Shown here: positions 28,698-42,266 of the stretch, one piece after another | Layout: each line of letters starts with the position of its first letter | Position numbering within the stretch: position 1 is the first letter of the stretch | Origin: Methylobacterium sp. Leaf99 | GTDB lineage: Bacteria > Pseudomonadota > Alphaproteobacteria > Rhizobiales > Beijerinckiaceae | Length of the DNA: 64,000 bases | Assembly (NCBI RefSeq): GCF_001422375.1 | Contig: NZ_LMMU01000001.1 | Coordinates: forward strand, 310,223-374,222 | Reading direction: 5' to 3' | Notes under the pieces: generated by a model | Told to the model about the DNA's origin: nothing | Database searches by the model: none | What the model saw: only the letters and a program-made list of their open reading frames with translations | Made by a program: the position numbers and the translations under genes

Positions 28698-28724
28698 AAA
28701 AAAAGGCCGCTCCGAAGAGCGGCC
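28698..28724 (-). terminator. Strong rho-independent terminator
   Basis: A perfect 8-bp stem (GGCCGCTC and GAGCGGCC on the plus strand, loop of four) is followed on the minus strand by seven Ts. It terminates the candidate small RNA and/or the galU transcript. Confidence 0.9.
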
Positions 28725-28787
28725 CGAAGTCTAGGGAGGAAACGCCCAAAAAGGGCTGCCGAACCGCGACGCCATCGCGATCCCGCA
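28698..28787 (-). ncRNA. Candidate small RNA with anti-Shine-Dalgarno motif and intrinsic terminator
   Basis: Read on the minus strand, about 90 bases show the layout of a trans-acting small RNA. A promoter-like pair lies upstream: TTGCGT at 28821-28816 and TACTTT at 28799-28794 with a 16-base spacer. Then come a small hairpin (CGCGA, TGGCG, TCGCG), a second one (GCCC, TTTTT, GGGC), a likely single-stranded segment containing TTTCCTCCC (28742-28734), and an 8-bp GC-rich terminator stem with loop TTCG followed by seven Ts. CCUCCC-type loops are characteristic of alphaproteobacterial sRNAs that block ribosome binding (AbcR and alpha-r14 groups). A 14-codon frame (MASRFGSPFWAFPP, 28775-28731) lies inside. 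It could also be just the galU 3' end. Confidence 0.5.
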
Positions 28788-28894
28788 ATGCACAAAGTAG
28801 AGTGCAGCGCACAAAACGCAAGAGGGTCCGAGGGCGGCCCCGCGCTTTTCCCGTGATCCGCGCGGGGCGTTGCCGAATTGTCCCCTGGGCGGGC

Positions 28895-29761
28895 TCAGCC
28901 TTCGGCGAGGAGCCGGGCGATCTCGGCCCGCAGGGGGCCGCCGAGGTCCTCGCGCTCCAGGGCGTAGGCGATGTTCGCCGTGAGGAAGCCGAGCTTCGAA
29001 CCCGTGTCGTAGGTCCGTCCCTCGTAGCGCATGCCGAAGAAGTCCTGGGTCCGAGCGAGCTTGATCATCGCGTCGGTGAGCTGGATCTCGCCGCCGGCGC
29101 CCTTCTCGCCATGCGAGAGCACCTCGAAGATTTCCGGCTGCAGGATGTAGCGGCCCGAGATGATGAAGTTCGACGGGGCGGTGCCGGCTTTCGGCTTCTC
29201 CACCATGCCGTTGATCTCGAAGGTCTGGCCGAACGTCTCGCCGACGCCGACGATTCCGTACTGGTGGGTCTCCTCGGGCTTCACCTCCTCGACGGCGATG
29301 ACGTTGCCGCCGTGGCGCTCGTAGGCCGACAGCATCTGCTGCATGCAGCCGCGGCTCAGCATATCGGGCAGCAGCACGGCGAACGGCTCGTCGCCGACGA
29401 TCTCGCGGGCGCACCAGACGGCGTGGCCGAGGCCCAGCGGCTCCTGCTGGCGGGTGAAGCTGGTCTGTCCGGCGGCCGGAAGGTCGCGCTTGAGCTCCTC
29501 GTAGGCCGCCTGCTTGCCGCGCTCCTGCAGCATCCGGTCGAGTTCGAACGCGATGTCGAAATGGTCCTCGATCACCGCCTTGCCGCGGCCCGTGACGAAG
29601 ATGAAATGCTCGATGCCGGCCTCCCGCGCCTCATCGACGACGTGCTGCACCACGGGCCGATCCACGACGGTGAGCATTTCCTTCGGCACCGCCTTGGTCG
29701 CCGGCAGGAAGCGGGTCCCGAGGCCCGCGACGGGAAGGACGGCCTTGCGAATCGGTTTCAT
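28895..29761 (-). CDS. galU: UTP-glucose-1-phosphate uridylyltransferase
   Basis: GalU makes UDP-glucose from UTP and glucose-1-phosphate, feeding exopolysaccharide, lipid and trehalose synthesis. The 288-residue protein starts with the nucleotide-binding signature [19 protein letters not shown] and the Lys-containing [14 protein letters not shown]. Later segments [13 protein letters not shown] and [20 protein letters not shown] correspond to the UTP and sugar sites (read here as MVEKPKAG). It is divergent from galE, which uses its product, across a 266-base region with tandem 11-bp repeats. Confidence 0.95.
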   Translation of the reverse strand: MKPIRKAVLPVAGLGTRFLPATKAVPKEMLTVVDRPVVQHVVDEAREAGIEHFIFVTGRGKAVIEDHFDIAFELDRMLQERGKQAAYEELKRDLPAAGQTSFTRQQEPLGLGHAVWCAREIVGDEPFAVLLPDMLSRGCMQQMLSAYERHGGNVIAVEEVKPEETHQYGIVGVGETFGQTFEINGMVEKPKAGTAPSNFIISGRYILQPEIFEVLSHGEKGAGGEIQLTDAMIKLARTQDFFGMRYEGRTYDTGSKLGFLTANIAYALEREDLGGPLRAEIARLLAEG

Positions 29762-29913
29762 CTAGCGGGACCCGGTATCGAGTGTGGTGGGACGAGCCTC
29801 GAAGGCGCCATACGATAGAGCATCGGCCGGAACGGTGGGAACCGGCCTGCGGACACGCCGATGCCGAACCGAGGATCGGGCGTATCGGATCGGGTCCGAT
29901 GCGCCCACATCCC

Positions 29914-29946
29914 AAGAACGGTCGAAGAACGTTCGAAGACCGGTCG
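29914..29946. repeat. Three tandem 11-bp repeats between galU and galE
   Basis: AAGAACGGTCG, AAGAACGTTCG and AAGACCGGTCG follow each other without gaps and a decayed fourth unit (AACAGCGT) may follow. The 11-bp period is close to one helical turn, which places each unit on the same DNA face. This suits cooperative binding of a regulator of galU and galE, although it could be simple repeat expansion. A palindrome CGATATATCG lies downstream at about 29990-29999. Confidence 0.6.
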
Positions 29947-30027
29947 AACAGCGTGGCCGTCGAACGGCATAACCCATGAGCGGGTTTTGCGATATATCGA
30001 TACCGTAAGCTCCGGGAGGTGATGGTC

Positions 30028-31017
30028 ATGGCTGTTCTGGTGACGGGTGGAGCGGGCTATATCGGCAGCCACATGGTGCTCGCCCTGCTCGATGCGGGGC
30101 ATGACAGCATCGTGGTCCTCGACGATCTCTCGACTGGCTTCGACTGGGCCCTGCCGCCCGAGGTGACCCTGGTCATCGGCGATGTCGCCGACCAGGCCCT
30201 GGTCGCCCGCGTCATCCGTGAGCACGGTGTCGACGCCCTGGCCCACTTCGCCGCGCGCATCGTGGTGCCGGATTCCGTGGCCGACCCCCTGGGCTACTAC
30301 CTCGCCAACACGGTGAAGACCCGCGTCCTCCTCGAGACGGCGGTGCGCGAGGGCGTGAAGCACGTGATCTTCTCGTCAACGGCGGCGGTCTACGGCGAGC
30401 CGGACGTCGTCCCCGTACCCGAAGACCTGCTGCCCTCCCCCATCAACCCCTACGGCCGCTCGAAGCTCATGAGCGAGTGGATGATCGCCGACGCCGCCCG
30501 GGCACACGGCTTCACCTACGTGATCCTGCGCTACTTCAACGTGGCCGGCGCCGACCCGCGCGGCCGCACCGGGCAATCGACCCCCAACGCCACCCACCTC
30601 ATCAAGGTCGCGACCCAGGCGGCCCTGGGCCACCGCAGCCATCTCGACGTCTACGGGACCGACTACCCGACCCCGGACGGCTCGTGCCTGCGCGACTACA
30701 TCCAGGTCTCCGACCTGGCCGAGGCGCACCGCGTGGCCCTGGACCACCTGCGCTCGGGCGGCGAGAGCCTGACGATGAATTGCGGCTACGGCCAGGGCTA
30801 CTCCGTCCTCGAGGTGATCGAGGTGGTCAAGCGCGTCTCGGGCCGGGACTTCGAGGTCCGGCTGTGTCCGCGCCGGGCCGGCGACCCGGCGCAGATCGTC
30901 GCCCGGGCCGACCGCATCCGGGGTCTCGGCTGGACCCCGCGCCACGCCGACCTCGACGGCATCGTCGCCCAGGCGCTGGCCTGGGAAGATGCCCTGACGA
31001 AGCGCAACCGCACGTGA
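30028..31017 (+). CDS. galE: UDP-glucose 4-epimerase
   Basis: GalE interconverts UDP-glucose and UDP-galactose with bound NAD+. The 329-residue short-chain dehydrogenase-type protein starts with VLVTGGAGYIGSHMVLALL. The catalytic Ser/Thr lies in IFSSTAAVYGEP and the Tyr-Lys pair in NPYGRSKLMSEW. The segments ILRYFNVAGADP and YPTPDGSCLRDYIQVSDLA complete the GalE signature. The ATG at 30028 has GGGAGG eight bases upstream; earlier in-frame starts at 30019 and 30022 overlap that ribosome binding site. The stop overlaps the next gene's GTG by 4 bases. Confidence 0.95.
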   Translation: MAVLVTGGAGYIGSHMVLALLDAGHDSIVVLDDLSTGFDWALPPEVTLVIGDVADQALVARVIREHGVDALAHFAARIVVPDSVADPLGYYLANTVKTRVLLETAVREGVKHVIFSSTAAVYGEPDVVPVPEDLLPSPINPYGRSKLMSEWMIADAARAHGFTYVILRYFNVAGADPRGRTGQSTPNATHLIKVATQAALGHRSHLDVYGTDYPTPDGSCLRDYIQVSDLAEAHRVALDHLRSGGESLTMNCGYGQGYSVLEVIEVVKRVSGRDFEVRLCPRRAGDPAQIVARADRIRGLGWTPRHADLDGIVAQALAWEDALTKRNRT

Positions 31018-32240
31018 GGGTTCGGACCGCGCGCCTCGTCCGGACCCTCGTCTCCGCCCTCGTCCTCGCCGGCGTCCCCGGCGCCGGACGGGCTCAACCC
31101 GCACCCGGACCGAAGGCCCCGGCCGCCGCGGGCCTGCGTCCCTTCATCGACGCGCTGCGCCCCGATGCGCAGTCCCGGGGCGTCTCCGACGCGACCTTCG
31201 CGGCGGCCTTCGCCGGCGTGACCACGGCCGATCCCGATGTCCTGGCGCGCACGAAGCGCCAGGGCGAGTTCGCCCGGCCGGTCTGGGAGTATCTCGTCGG
31301 TGCGGTCTCCCCCGGCCGCATCGCCCGGGGACAGGCGCAGGCGGCACGCCTCGCCACGACCCTCGCGGCCATCGAGGTGCGCTTCGGCGTGCCGCGCTGG
31401 ATCGTCCTGGCGTTCTGGGGGGTCGAATCCGATTTCGGCGTCAGCGCCGGCACGGTGCCGACGGTCCGGGCCCTCGCGACCCTGGCGCAGGCCGGTTTTC
31501 GCGGCACCCTGTTCCGGGACGAACTCCTGGCGGCCCTGACGATCCTGGAACGCGGCGACATCGCACCATCCGGCATGAAGGGCTCATGGGCCGGGGCGAT
31601 GGGACAGGTGCAGTTCCTGCCCTCGAGCTTCCTCGCCCATGCCGTCGATTTCGACGGGGACGGCCACCGCGACATCTGGGGCTCGCAGGCAGATGCCCTG
31701 GCCTCCATCGCGAGCTATCTCAAGGCGCTCGGCTGGAACCCCGCTCTGTCCTGGGGCTATGCCGTGACCCTGCCCCCGGACTTCGACCTGACCGCGTACC
31801 GGGCCGACCTGTCGGACTTCGCCCGCCGGGGCGTGCGGCGGACGGACGGGGCGTCCCTGCCCGCCTCGGGCAACGCGAGCCTGTTCCTGCCCGGGGGGCT
31901 CGGCGGGCCCGCCTTCCTCATCACCGACAATTTCGAGGTGGTCCGCGCCTACAACACGTCCGATTCCTACGCCCTCGCCGTCGGTCACCTCGCCGACCGC
32001 CTCGCCGGTGGACCGCCCCTGGCCGCCCCCTGGCCGAGCGCCGCCGAACGCCTCGACAAAACCGGCCTCCAGGCCCTGCAGACGGGTCTCGCCGGCCGCA
32101 GGCTCTATGCCGGCGAGGCCGATGGCCGGGCCGGACCGAAGCTGCGGGAGGCCGTGCGCCGCTACCAGATCGAGCAGGGCCTGCCGGCGGACGGCTACGC
32201 GACCCCGGCCCTCCTGGCGCATCTCAAGGGACGGTCGTGA
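31014..32240 (+). CDS. MltB-family lytic murein transglycosylase with peptidoglycan-binding domain
   Basis: This 408-residue periplasmic enzyme cleaves the MurNAc-GlcNAc bond to give anhydro ends. A signal peptide (LVRTLVSALVLAGVPGAGRAQ) is followed by the SLT_2/MltB domain. Its catalytic Glu lies in VLAFWGVESDFGVSAGTVPT, and the family segments MKGSWAGAMGQVQFLPSSFL and DFDGDGHRDIWGSQADALAS follow. A C-terminal peptidoglycan-binding domain (PGBD1) of about 60 residues contains LREAVRRYQIEQGLPADGY. The GTG at 31014 overlaps the galE stop as GTGA, indicating coupling. There is no lipobox, so it is a soluble form. Confidence 0.9.
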   Translation: MRVRTARLVRTLVSALVLAGVPGAGRAQPAPGPKAPAAAGLRPFIDALRPDAQSRGVSDATFAAAFAGVTTADPDVLARTKRQGEFARPVWEYLVGAVSPGRIARGQAQAARLATTLAAIEVRFGVPRWIVLAFWGVESDFGVSAGTVPTVRALATLAQAGFRGTLFRDELLAALTILERGDIAPSGMKGSWAGAMGQVQFLPSSFLAHAVDFDGDGHRDIWGSQADALASIASYLKALGWNPALSWGYAVTLPPDFDLTAYRADLSDFARRGVRRTDGASLPASGNASLFLPGGLGGPAFLITDNFEVVRAYNTSDSYALAVGHLADRLAGGPPLAAPWPSAAERLDKTGLQALQTGLAGRRLYAGEADGRAGPKLREAVRRYQIEQGLPADGYATPALLAHLKGRS

Positions 32241-32343
32241 GGCGACGAGCGGCGGCCCTTAGACCCGCGCCCCGGCATGGACTAGGATGCGGACAGTCCG
32301 GCCCGTCCGGCCCTCGAACAAGGCTCTCCATGCGAGGCTCCCC

Positions 32344-33711
32344 ATGATGGTGCCGACACCGCGCGCGGCCTGGTCCGTCCTCGCCGGCCTCGTCCTCGTC
32401 CTCGGCGCGGCGCCCCCCGCCGCGGCGCAGTGGGGTGATTCCTACGACGCCCCGCGGGGGGGATACGACGCCCCCCGGCGCCGGACCCGGGAGTACTATC
32501 GCGACGACGGCAATGCCGGCGCCCGCCAGGCCGCCCGGCGCTACGCGCCCGCGCCGCAGGAGGCGCCCCGTCAGTTCTACTGGCCGTGGGAGGACCGGCC
32601 GCAGCAGGCCCAGCCGGCGCCGACGCCGACGTTGCGGCCGACGCCCCGGCCGCGCACGCCGGCCTATGCCGACGATCCCCGCGCGGTCCGGCGCAAGCCG
32701 CGCCCGGCCCCCGTCGTCGCCCAGCCGAGACCCGTGGTTCCGAAGGCCGAGCCCACCACCCGGATCGCGGTCTTCGGCGATTCCCTGGCCGCCTCGCTCG
32801 GTGCCGGCCTCGGCGACGTGTTCGAGGAGAACACCACCGTCGGGGTGATCGACCGCTCGCGCGCCGACAGCGGCCTCGTGCGCAGGGACCTGGTCGATTG
32901 GCCCAAGGCCGCCGAGGACTACCTCAAGACCACCCCGAAGGTCGCCTACGCCCTGGTCATGGTCGGTGCCAACGACCGCCAGCCGATCCGGGACGGCGAT
33001 CAGACCGTCGAGCCCCTGAGCGAGCGCTGGCGCCAGCTCTACGGCGAGCGCGTCGAGGCCCTGGTGAAGGTCTTCGTGGATCAGAAGATCCCCCTGGTCT
33101 GGGTCGGCGTGCCGCCCATGCGCAGCGAGTCCCTCACCAAGGATCTCGCCGAGATCAACGACATCGCCCGCGAGCGCGTCGCCAAGGCGGGCCAGACCTA
33201 CGTCGATATCTGGCCGGGCTTCGTCGACGACCGCAACCGCTACGCCGCGACGGGGCCGGACCTCGACGGCCAGGAGGCGAAGCTCAGGGCCGGCGACGGC
33301 GTGCACTTCACCAAGGCCGGCGCGCGCAAGCTCGCGCATTTCGCCGATGTCGAACTGAAGCGGATGATGGGGACGGGTTCGACGGCGGTGCCCCCGGCGG
33401 CGGCCGTGGCCACCGCCCCCGTGGACGGCGAGGCGCCGCGCCTCGACGACGCCGCCGCCATCGACCGCCAGATCACCGCCATGCTGCCGAGCCTGCCCGA
33501 ACCGCCCGGCATCCCGGCCCTGCCGGTCAAGCCGGCGGCCGGACCGGTGGTGCCGCTGGGGCGGGCCGAGATCGCCCCCGGCGGCGCGCTCATGAGCGGG
33601 CGCCCCCGCGACGCCGATCCCTCGGGCAACGTCGAGCGGGCGCTCCTGAGGGGCGCCGCGCCCGTCACCCAGCCCGGCCGGGCCGACGATTTCCGCTGGC
33701 CGCCGGGCTGA
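32344..33711 (+). CDS. SGNH-hydrolase-type protein of the DUF459 family
   Basis: This secreted protein has a signal peptide ending near PPAAAAQW. A Pro/Arg-rich linker of about 90 residues leads to an SGNH/GDSL hydrolase-like domain: block I with the catalytic Ser in [15 protein letters not shown], a block III Asn in [11 protein letters not shown], and the Asp-His pair in [17 protein letters not shown] Pro-rich tail of about 110 residues follows. DUF459 proteins are related to SGNH acyl esterases and occur in cell-envelope contexts in Hyphomicrobiales, so a role in deacetylating envelope glycans is inferred. Two adjacent ATGs (32344, 32347) could serve as start; an earlier one at 32287 would add 19 residues ahead of the signal. 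Confidence 0.8.
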   Translation: MMVPTPRAAWSVLAGLVLVLGAAPPAAAQWGDSYDAPRGGYDAPRRRTREYYRDDGNAGARQAARRYAPAPQEAPRQFYWPWEDRPQQAQPAPTPTLRPTPRPRTPAYADDPRAVRRKPRPAPVVAQPRPVVPKAEPTTRIAVFGDSLAASLGAGLGDVFEENTTVGVIDRSRADSGLVRRDLVDWPKAAEDYLKTTPKVAYALVMVGANDRQPIRDGDQTVEPLSERWRQLYGERVEALVKVFVDQKIPLVWVGVPPMRSESLTKDLAEINDIARERVAKAGQTYVDIWPGFVDDRNRYAATGPDLDGQEAKLRAGDGVHFTKAGARKLAHFADVELKRMMGTGSTAVPPAAAVATAPVDGEAPRLDDAAAIDRQITAMLPSLPEPPGIPALPVKPAAGPVVPLGRAEIAPGGALMSGRPRDADPSGNVERALLRGAAPVTQPGRADDFRWPPG

Positions 33712-33723
33712 CCCCGGCGGCAT

Positions 33724-33756
33724 CGATCACGGGGGTCCGGCGGACGCCCGTGATCG
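33724..33756 (-). terminator. Long hairpin abutting the gltD stop codon
   Basis: The 10-bp perfect arms CGATCACGGG and CCCGTGATCG enclose a second small stem (GTCC/GGAC). The hairpin begins one base past the gltD stop and lies in the 45-base convergent gap with the SGNH gene. There is no U-tract, so it may protect the 3' end instead of terminating. Confidence 0.55.
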
Positions 33757-35202
<1,446 letters not shown>

Positions 35203-35259
35203 TCACCCCAAGCGCTCCGCACGAAGCGGAGACCGATTCTTTTCCCGCGAGCGCGCTCG

Positions 35260-35451
35260 CTATGGTCTCGCCCGGTCTGGCTCCTGCCAGACGTAGGGCT
35301 CCGGCAACGAGTCCTCGATCACGGGCCACGTCTCATCAAGCGCTCCAAGGCTCGACAGGACGGCGAGGAGCGTCGCGGGTGCCGCAGGCCGACAAGGACG
35401 CTCGATCACGATCGTCATGCCTTCGCGTAACACCGGATCGCCACATTCCAT
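35260..35451 (-). CDS. Small orphan protein resembling the tail of an AbrB/VapB-type antitoxin
   Basis: This small frame encodes 63 residues from the first ATG, or 52 from the ATG at 35418 (MTIVIERPCRPAAP). The C-terminal sequence SLGALDETWPVIEDSLPEPY resembles the acidic tail of AbrB/VapB-like antitoxins of alphaproteobacteria, but the DNA-binding N-terminus is missing. It could be a remnant of a second antitoxin brought in with brnTA, or a chance frame. A perfect 14-bp palindrome (GCGAGCGCGCTCGC, 35247-35260) lies at its stop codon. Only weak support. Confidence 0.3.
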   Translation of the reverse strand: MECGDPVLREGMTIVIERPCRPAAPATLLAVLSSLGALDETWPVIEDSLPEPYVWQEPDRARP

Positions 35452-35482
35452 CCGTTCGCGTGTCCTTGCGTCGCCACCTTCG

Positions 35483-35773
35483 TCAAATCCGCTCAGGATG
35501 TTCGGCCATCCATTCCTTCAATGCGGATTCGATCCTGATCTGCCAGTCGGCACCGCCTGCCCGGAACGGTTCGGTGATCTCCCGAGGAAGAATAACTTCC
35601 TCGGTCACCCCAAGCCGTTTGCCCCGTCGAACGAGGCGTTCTCCGATATGATGGTCTGCCTGTTCGAACCACTCACCGTCGAGTTCCGGCGCATCGTCCG
35701 GGTCCCACCCGATGTCGTCGGGTGCCAGCGGCTCATGGGAGTGAGCCACCGTAGCGCGCTTGCTCTCGCTCAT
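35483..35773 (-). CDS. brnA: BrnA-family antitoxin
   Basis: BrnA neutralises the ribonuclease BrnT and represses the operon through a ribbon-helix-helix DNA-binding fold. The 96-residue protein has an acidic N-terminal part typical of BrnA toxin-wrapping regions (DDIGWDPDDAPELDGEWFEQ). The C-terminal RHH-like segment reads LGVTEEVILPREITEPFRAG, followed by the conserved GADWQIRIESALKEWM helix. Its start overlaps the end of brnT by 41 bases, the usual toxin-first order. It sits between gltB and gltD, an unusual location. Confidence 0.85.
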   Translation of the reverse strand: MSESKRATVAHSHEPLAPDDIGWDPDDAPELDGEWFEQADHHIGERLVRRGKRLGVTEEVILPREITEPFRAGGADWQIRIESALKEWMAEHPERI

Positions 35774-36005
35774 TGGCTTTCCTCAAGCTGATGATACGCC
35801 GTGTCCCGTGCCGTTCCGTCCAGACCACGACGACCATTCGATCATCGAGGCATCCTACCGTGATGTAGCGCCGTTCCCCATACGGCGTCCTATCGTCAAC
35901 TTTGGTGGCATGCGGTCCGAGGAAAACCTCGCCGCACCGGGCAAAATCGAGACCGCGTTCTGCCAGCGTCCGGTCGCGCTTTCCCGGATCAAACGTGATC
36001 CGCAT
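35733..36005 (-). CDS. brnT: BrnT-family toxin (RelE-like ribonuclease)
   Basis: BrnT is a RelE-superfamily ribonuclease toxin that inhibits translation when freed from BrnA. The 90-residue product begins MRITFDPGKRDRTLAERGLD, followed by ARCGEVFLGPHATKVDD. It contains the conserved GERRYITVGCLDDR and the C-terminal signature RRIISLRKANEREQARY, where the Arg/Ser/Lys positions match BrnT. The start at 36005 lies inside a long inverted repeat (35961-36026), with no clear Shine-Dalgarno sequence, so toxin translation may be structurally limited. gltB ends 35 bases upstream, so brnT may be transcribed from the gltB promoter. Confidence 0.88.
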   Translation of the reverse strand: MRITFDPGKRDRTLAERGLDFARCGEVFLGPHATKVDDRTPYGERRYITVGCLDDRMVVVVWTERHGTRRIISLRKANEREQARYGGSLP

Positions 36006-36026
36006 CCGGGAAAGCGCGCGCTGGCA
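35961..36026. repeat. Long inverted repeat spanning the brnT start codon
   Basis: The plus-strand arms are TGCCAGCG then CGCGCTTTCCCGGAT on the left, with a 6-base bulge between them, and ATCCGGGAAAGCGCG then CGCTGGCA on the right. This gives 23 paired bases around a 14-base loop. In the minus-strand mRNA the brnT AUG is at the top of the stem, and the first codons of brnT form the other arm. It could hide the start codon, serve as the BrnA operator, act as a 3' structure for gltB, or mark an insertion junction. Confidence 0.8.
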
Positions 36027-36039
36027 AAGGCGGAAACGC

Positions 36040-40755
<4,716 letters not shown>

Positions 40756-41348
40756 CCCTCGCCTCCGACGTGCTCGCTCGCGAGCATGTTTCGTGCCCGA
40801 GCGCCCAGCGGCCCTCGGGTGCATCTCTCGACAGCGTCGGCTCTCGGCGGGTTTTGTCGTCAGCGGGACTTCGGTGAGGAAGCGCCCGCGACCCGCGGGC
40901 GCGACGCCGGCCTGGTCTCAAGCCGTGCGGGCCCGAATCGCCACGGTGGCGATCGTCTTGGAATCTCGTTTGTTCGCCGGAAACGTCACCCGCGGAGATC
41001 CTCGGCCAACCGGACAGGCACCCTGCCGGAAATGGGACAGTCTTACTGTCCTAACGATGGAAAGTGACAGATTTTAAACGCTCCAGCAAGAGCCGTTCCG
41101 CGTCAACGGCCGCCTTTTGCGCGCGCAGGAACGCCTGCGGGCGCGCATCGTTGCCGCAGGGCCATCGAAGTGCCGAAACGGTTCGACAGAGTCCCGCCCC
41201 GAAGACCTCGCAATCCCGCCCCAATCCCCCGGTTAACACAGGGTTGCCGGGCACAAGCGGCATGCGGGGCGAGGCCCTTGCGGAGACCCGCCGGAGGACC
41301 CGCGCCAACAGCGGGCCTCCGGCCTTCAGCGATCTGACACGAGGCCCC
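40756..41348. other. Gene-poor 590-base region between gltB and the PepSY-like gene
   Basis: This divergent region must hold the gltB promoter (minus) and the promoter of the PepSY-like gene (plus). A perfect dyad at 41035-41051 (GGACAGT, CTT, ACTGTCC) is the clearest signal. A possible 70-codon minus-strand frame (41051-41263) is listed separately. No NtrC-type or other nitrogen-regulated site was recognised by eye. Confidence 0.4.
41051..41263 (-). CDS. Possible small protein upstream of gltB
   Basis: From ATG at 41263 the frame encodes 70 residues. The C-terminal half (PQAFLRAQKAAVDAERLLLE) looks like an amphipathic helix and its codons have strongly GC-rich third positions, as in real genes here. 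A CGND segment and two nearby cysteines precede it. The N-terminal half is less convincing. Its stop codon abuts the hairpin at 41035-41051, which could be its terminator. No family is recognised. It may instead be chance. Confidence 0.25.
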   Translation of the reverse strand: MPLVPGNPVLTGGLGRDCEVFGAGLCRTVSALRWPCGNDARPQAFLRAQKAAVDAERLLLERLKSVTFHR

Positions 41349-41373
41349 ATGAACGCACGAGGCCCCATGAACG
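41338..41373. repeat. 18-bp tandem duplication containing a start codon
   Basis: The unit cacgaggccccatgaacg occurs twice in a row (41338-41355, 41356-41373). Each copy contains GAGG followed four bases later by ATG, so both copies form an in-frame ribosome binding site plus start codon for the PepSY-like gene. The duplication keeps the frame (18 = 6 codons). Confidence 0.9.
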
Positions 41374-42224
41374 CACGTGGCGAGAATCGGCGGTGCAGGT
41401 CACGTCCGCGCGCCGCGTCGCCGAGCCTCGCCGCCCTGGTGGGCGGCCTCGCCCTGTCCGTCCTCGGATCGGGACTCGCCTCGGCGCAATTCTTCGACGA
41501 CCGCGAGATGCTGATGCCGCCCCGCGCCGTGGTCTGGCGCCTGAACGACCGGGGCTTCCGGGCCGTCACGCGGCCCGAGTTCGACGGCCGCGCCTACGTG
41601 GTCGAGGCCGACGACCCCTACGGCGAGCGGGTCCGGGTGTTCGTCGATGCCCGCGACGGGGCCATCCTGCGCCGCCAGCGCCTCGATGCCGGGCCGCCGC
41701 CCGTGCGGGTCGCCCGGCCGGCGCCCGGATACGGCTGGACGGAAGAGGAGCCGGTCCCGCGCCGCCCGATTCGCGAGGCCGCGCGGATCGCGCCGCCGGG
41801 CGATGGCCCGGGTGTCGGGCGGCGTATGGCCCCGGCCGCGCCGCCGCCGGTACGGGCCGAGGTGCCCGACCGCAATCCCATGGGCCTCAATCCCGACGCC
41901 CGCCCCGCATCCGACGCGCCGGCCAAGGTGGTTCGCCTCGCCCCGGCGACGAAGCCGGCGGCGCCCCGGGTGAGCCCGCAGGCGCCGCGCCTGTCGGAGA
42001 CCCCGCCGGCCGTGCCCGAGGCGAAGCCGGCCGCCGCCCTCGACGCGCCGAAGCCCGTGACACCGGCGACGAACGCGTCCCCTCCGGCCCCGCCGCCCCG
42101 CGAGGCGAAGGCGTCGAAGGACTGGAAAGACCCGCCCGCCGACCAGAAGCGGCCGGTCCGGGTGATCGGCGGCGCCACCGTCGTGCCCGGTGCGACGCCC
42201 CAGGCGGAGCCCGCCAAGGATTGA
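41349..42224 (+). CDS. Secreted PepSY-like, proline-rich protein
   Basis: From the ATG at 41349 (or 41367) the product has about 291 residues. A signal sequence of about 40 residues (ALVGGLALSVLGSGLASAQ) is followed by a PepSY-like domain of roughly 65 residues: AVVWRLNDRGFRAVTRPEFD, then YVVEADDPYGERVRVFVDA and GAILRRQRLD. The rest is Pro/Ala/Arg-rich and probably disordered, ending in VRVIGGATVVPGATPQ. PepSY domains are thought to inhibit or modulate proteases or peptide binding in the periplasm. Function of this protein is unknown. The duplicated start codon region means either ATG may be used. A hairpin overlaps the stop. Confidence 0.7.
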   Translation: MNARGPMNARGENRRCRSRPRAASPSLAALVGGLALSVLGSGLASAQFFDDREMLMPPRAVVWRLNDRGFRAVTRPEFDGRAYVVEADDPYGERVRVFVDARDGAILRRQRLDAGPPPVRVARPAPGYGWTEEEPVPRRPIREAARIAPPGDGPGVGRRMAPAAPPPVRAEVPDRNPMGLNPDARPASDAPAKVVRLAPATKPAAPRVSPQAPRLSETPPAVPEAKPAAALDAPKPVTPATNASPPAPPPREAKASKDWKDPPADQKRPVRVIGGATVVPGATPQAEPAKD

Positions 42225-42244
42225 TTCTCAGGGGATGAGAATCA
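42222..42244 (+). terminator. Hairpin at the stop codon of the PepSY-like gene
   Basis: The 9-bp perfect arms TGATTCTCA and TGAGAATCA enclose loop GGGGA. The first arm begins with the TGA stop codon. No U-tract follows, so it may be a 3' end structure or a weak terminator. Confidence 0.5.
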
Positions 42245-42266
42245 GCCTCCGCCCGACCCGGCCCGC

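Larger units (their letters stand above)
28555..28894. other. Gene-free region between DUF817 and galU genes
   Basis: About 340 bases carry no protein gene of normal size. The central part (28698-28821) holds the small-RNA candidate described separately, with its own promoter-like elements and a strong minus-strand terminator. The rest should contain the DUF817 promoter and the galU 3' end. Nothing else was recognised. Confidence 0.5.

Noticed and set aside
30477..31013. Upstream extension of the transglycosylase frame into galE
   Set aside because: The extension reads as Arg/Pro-rich non-protein over galE. The GTG at 31014 gives a proper signal peptide and a GTGA overlap.
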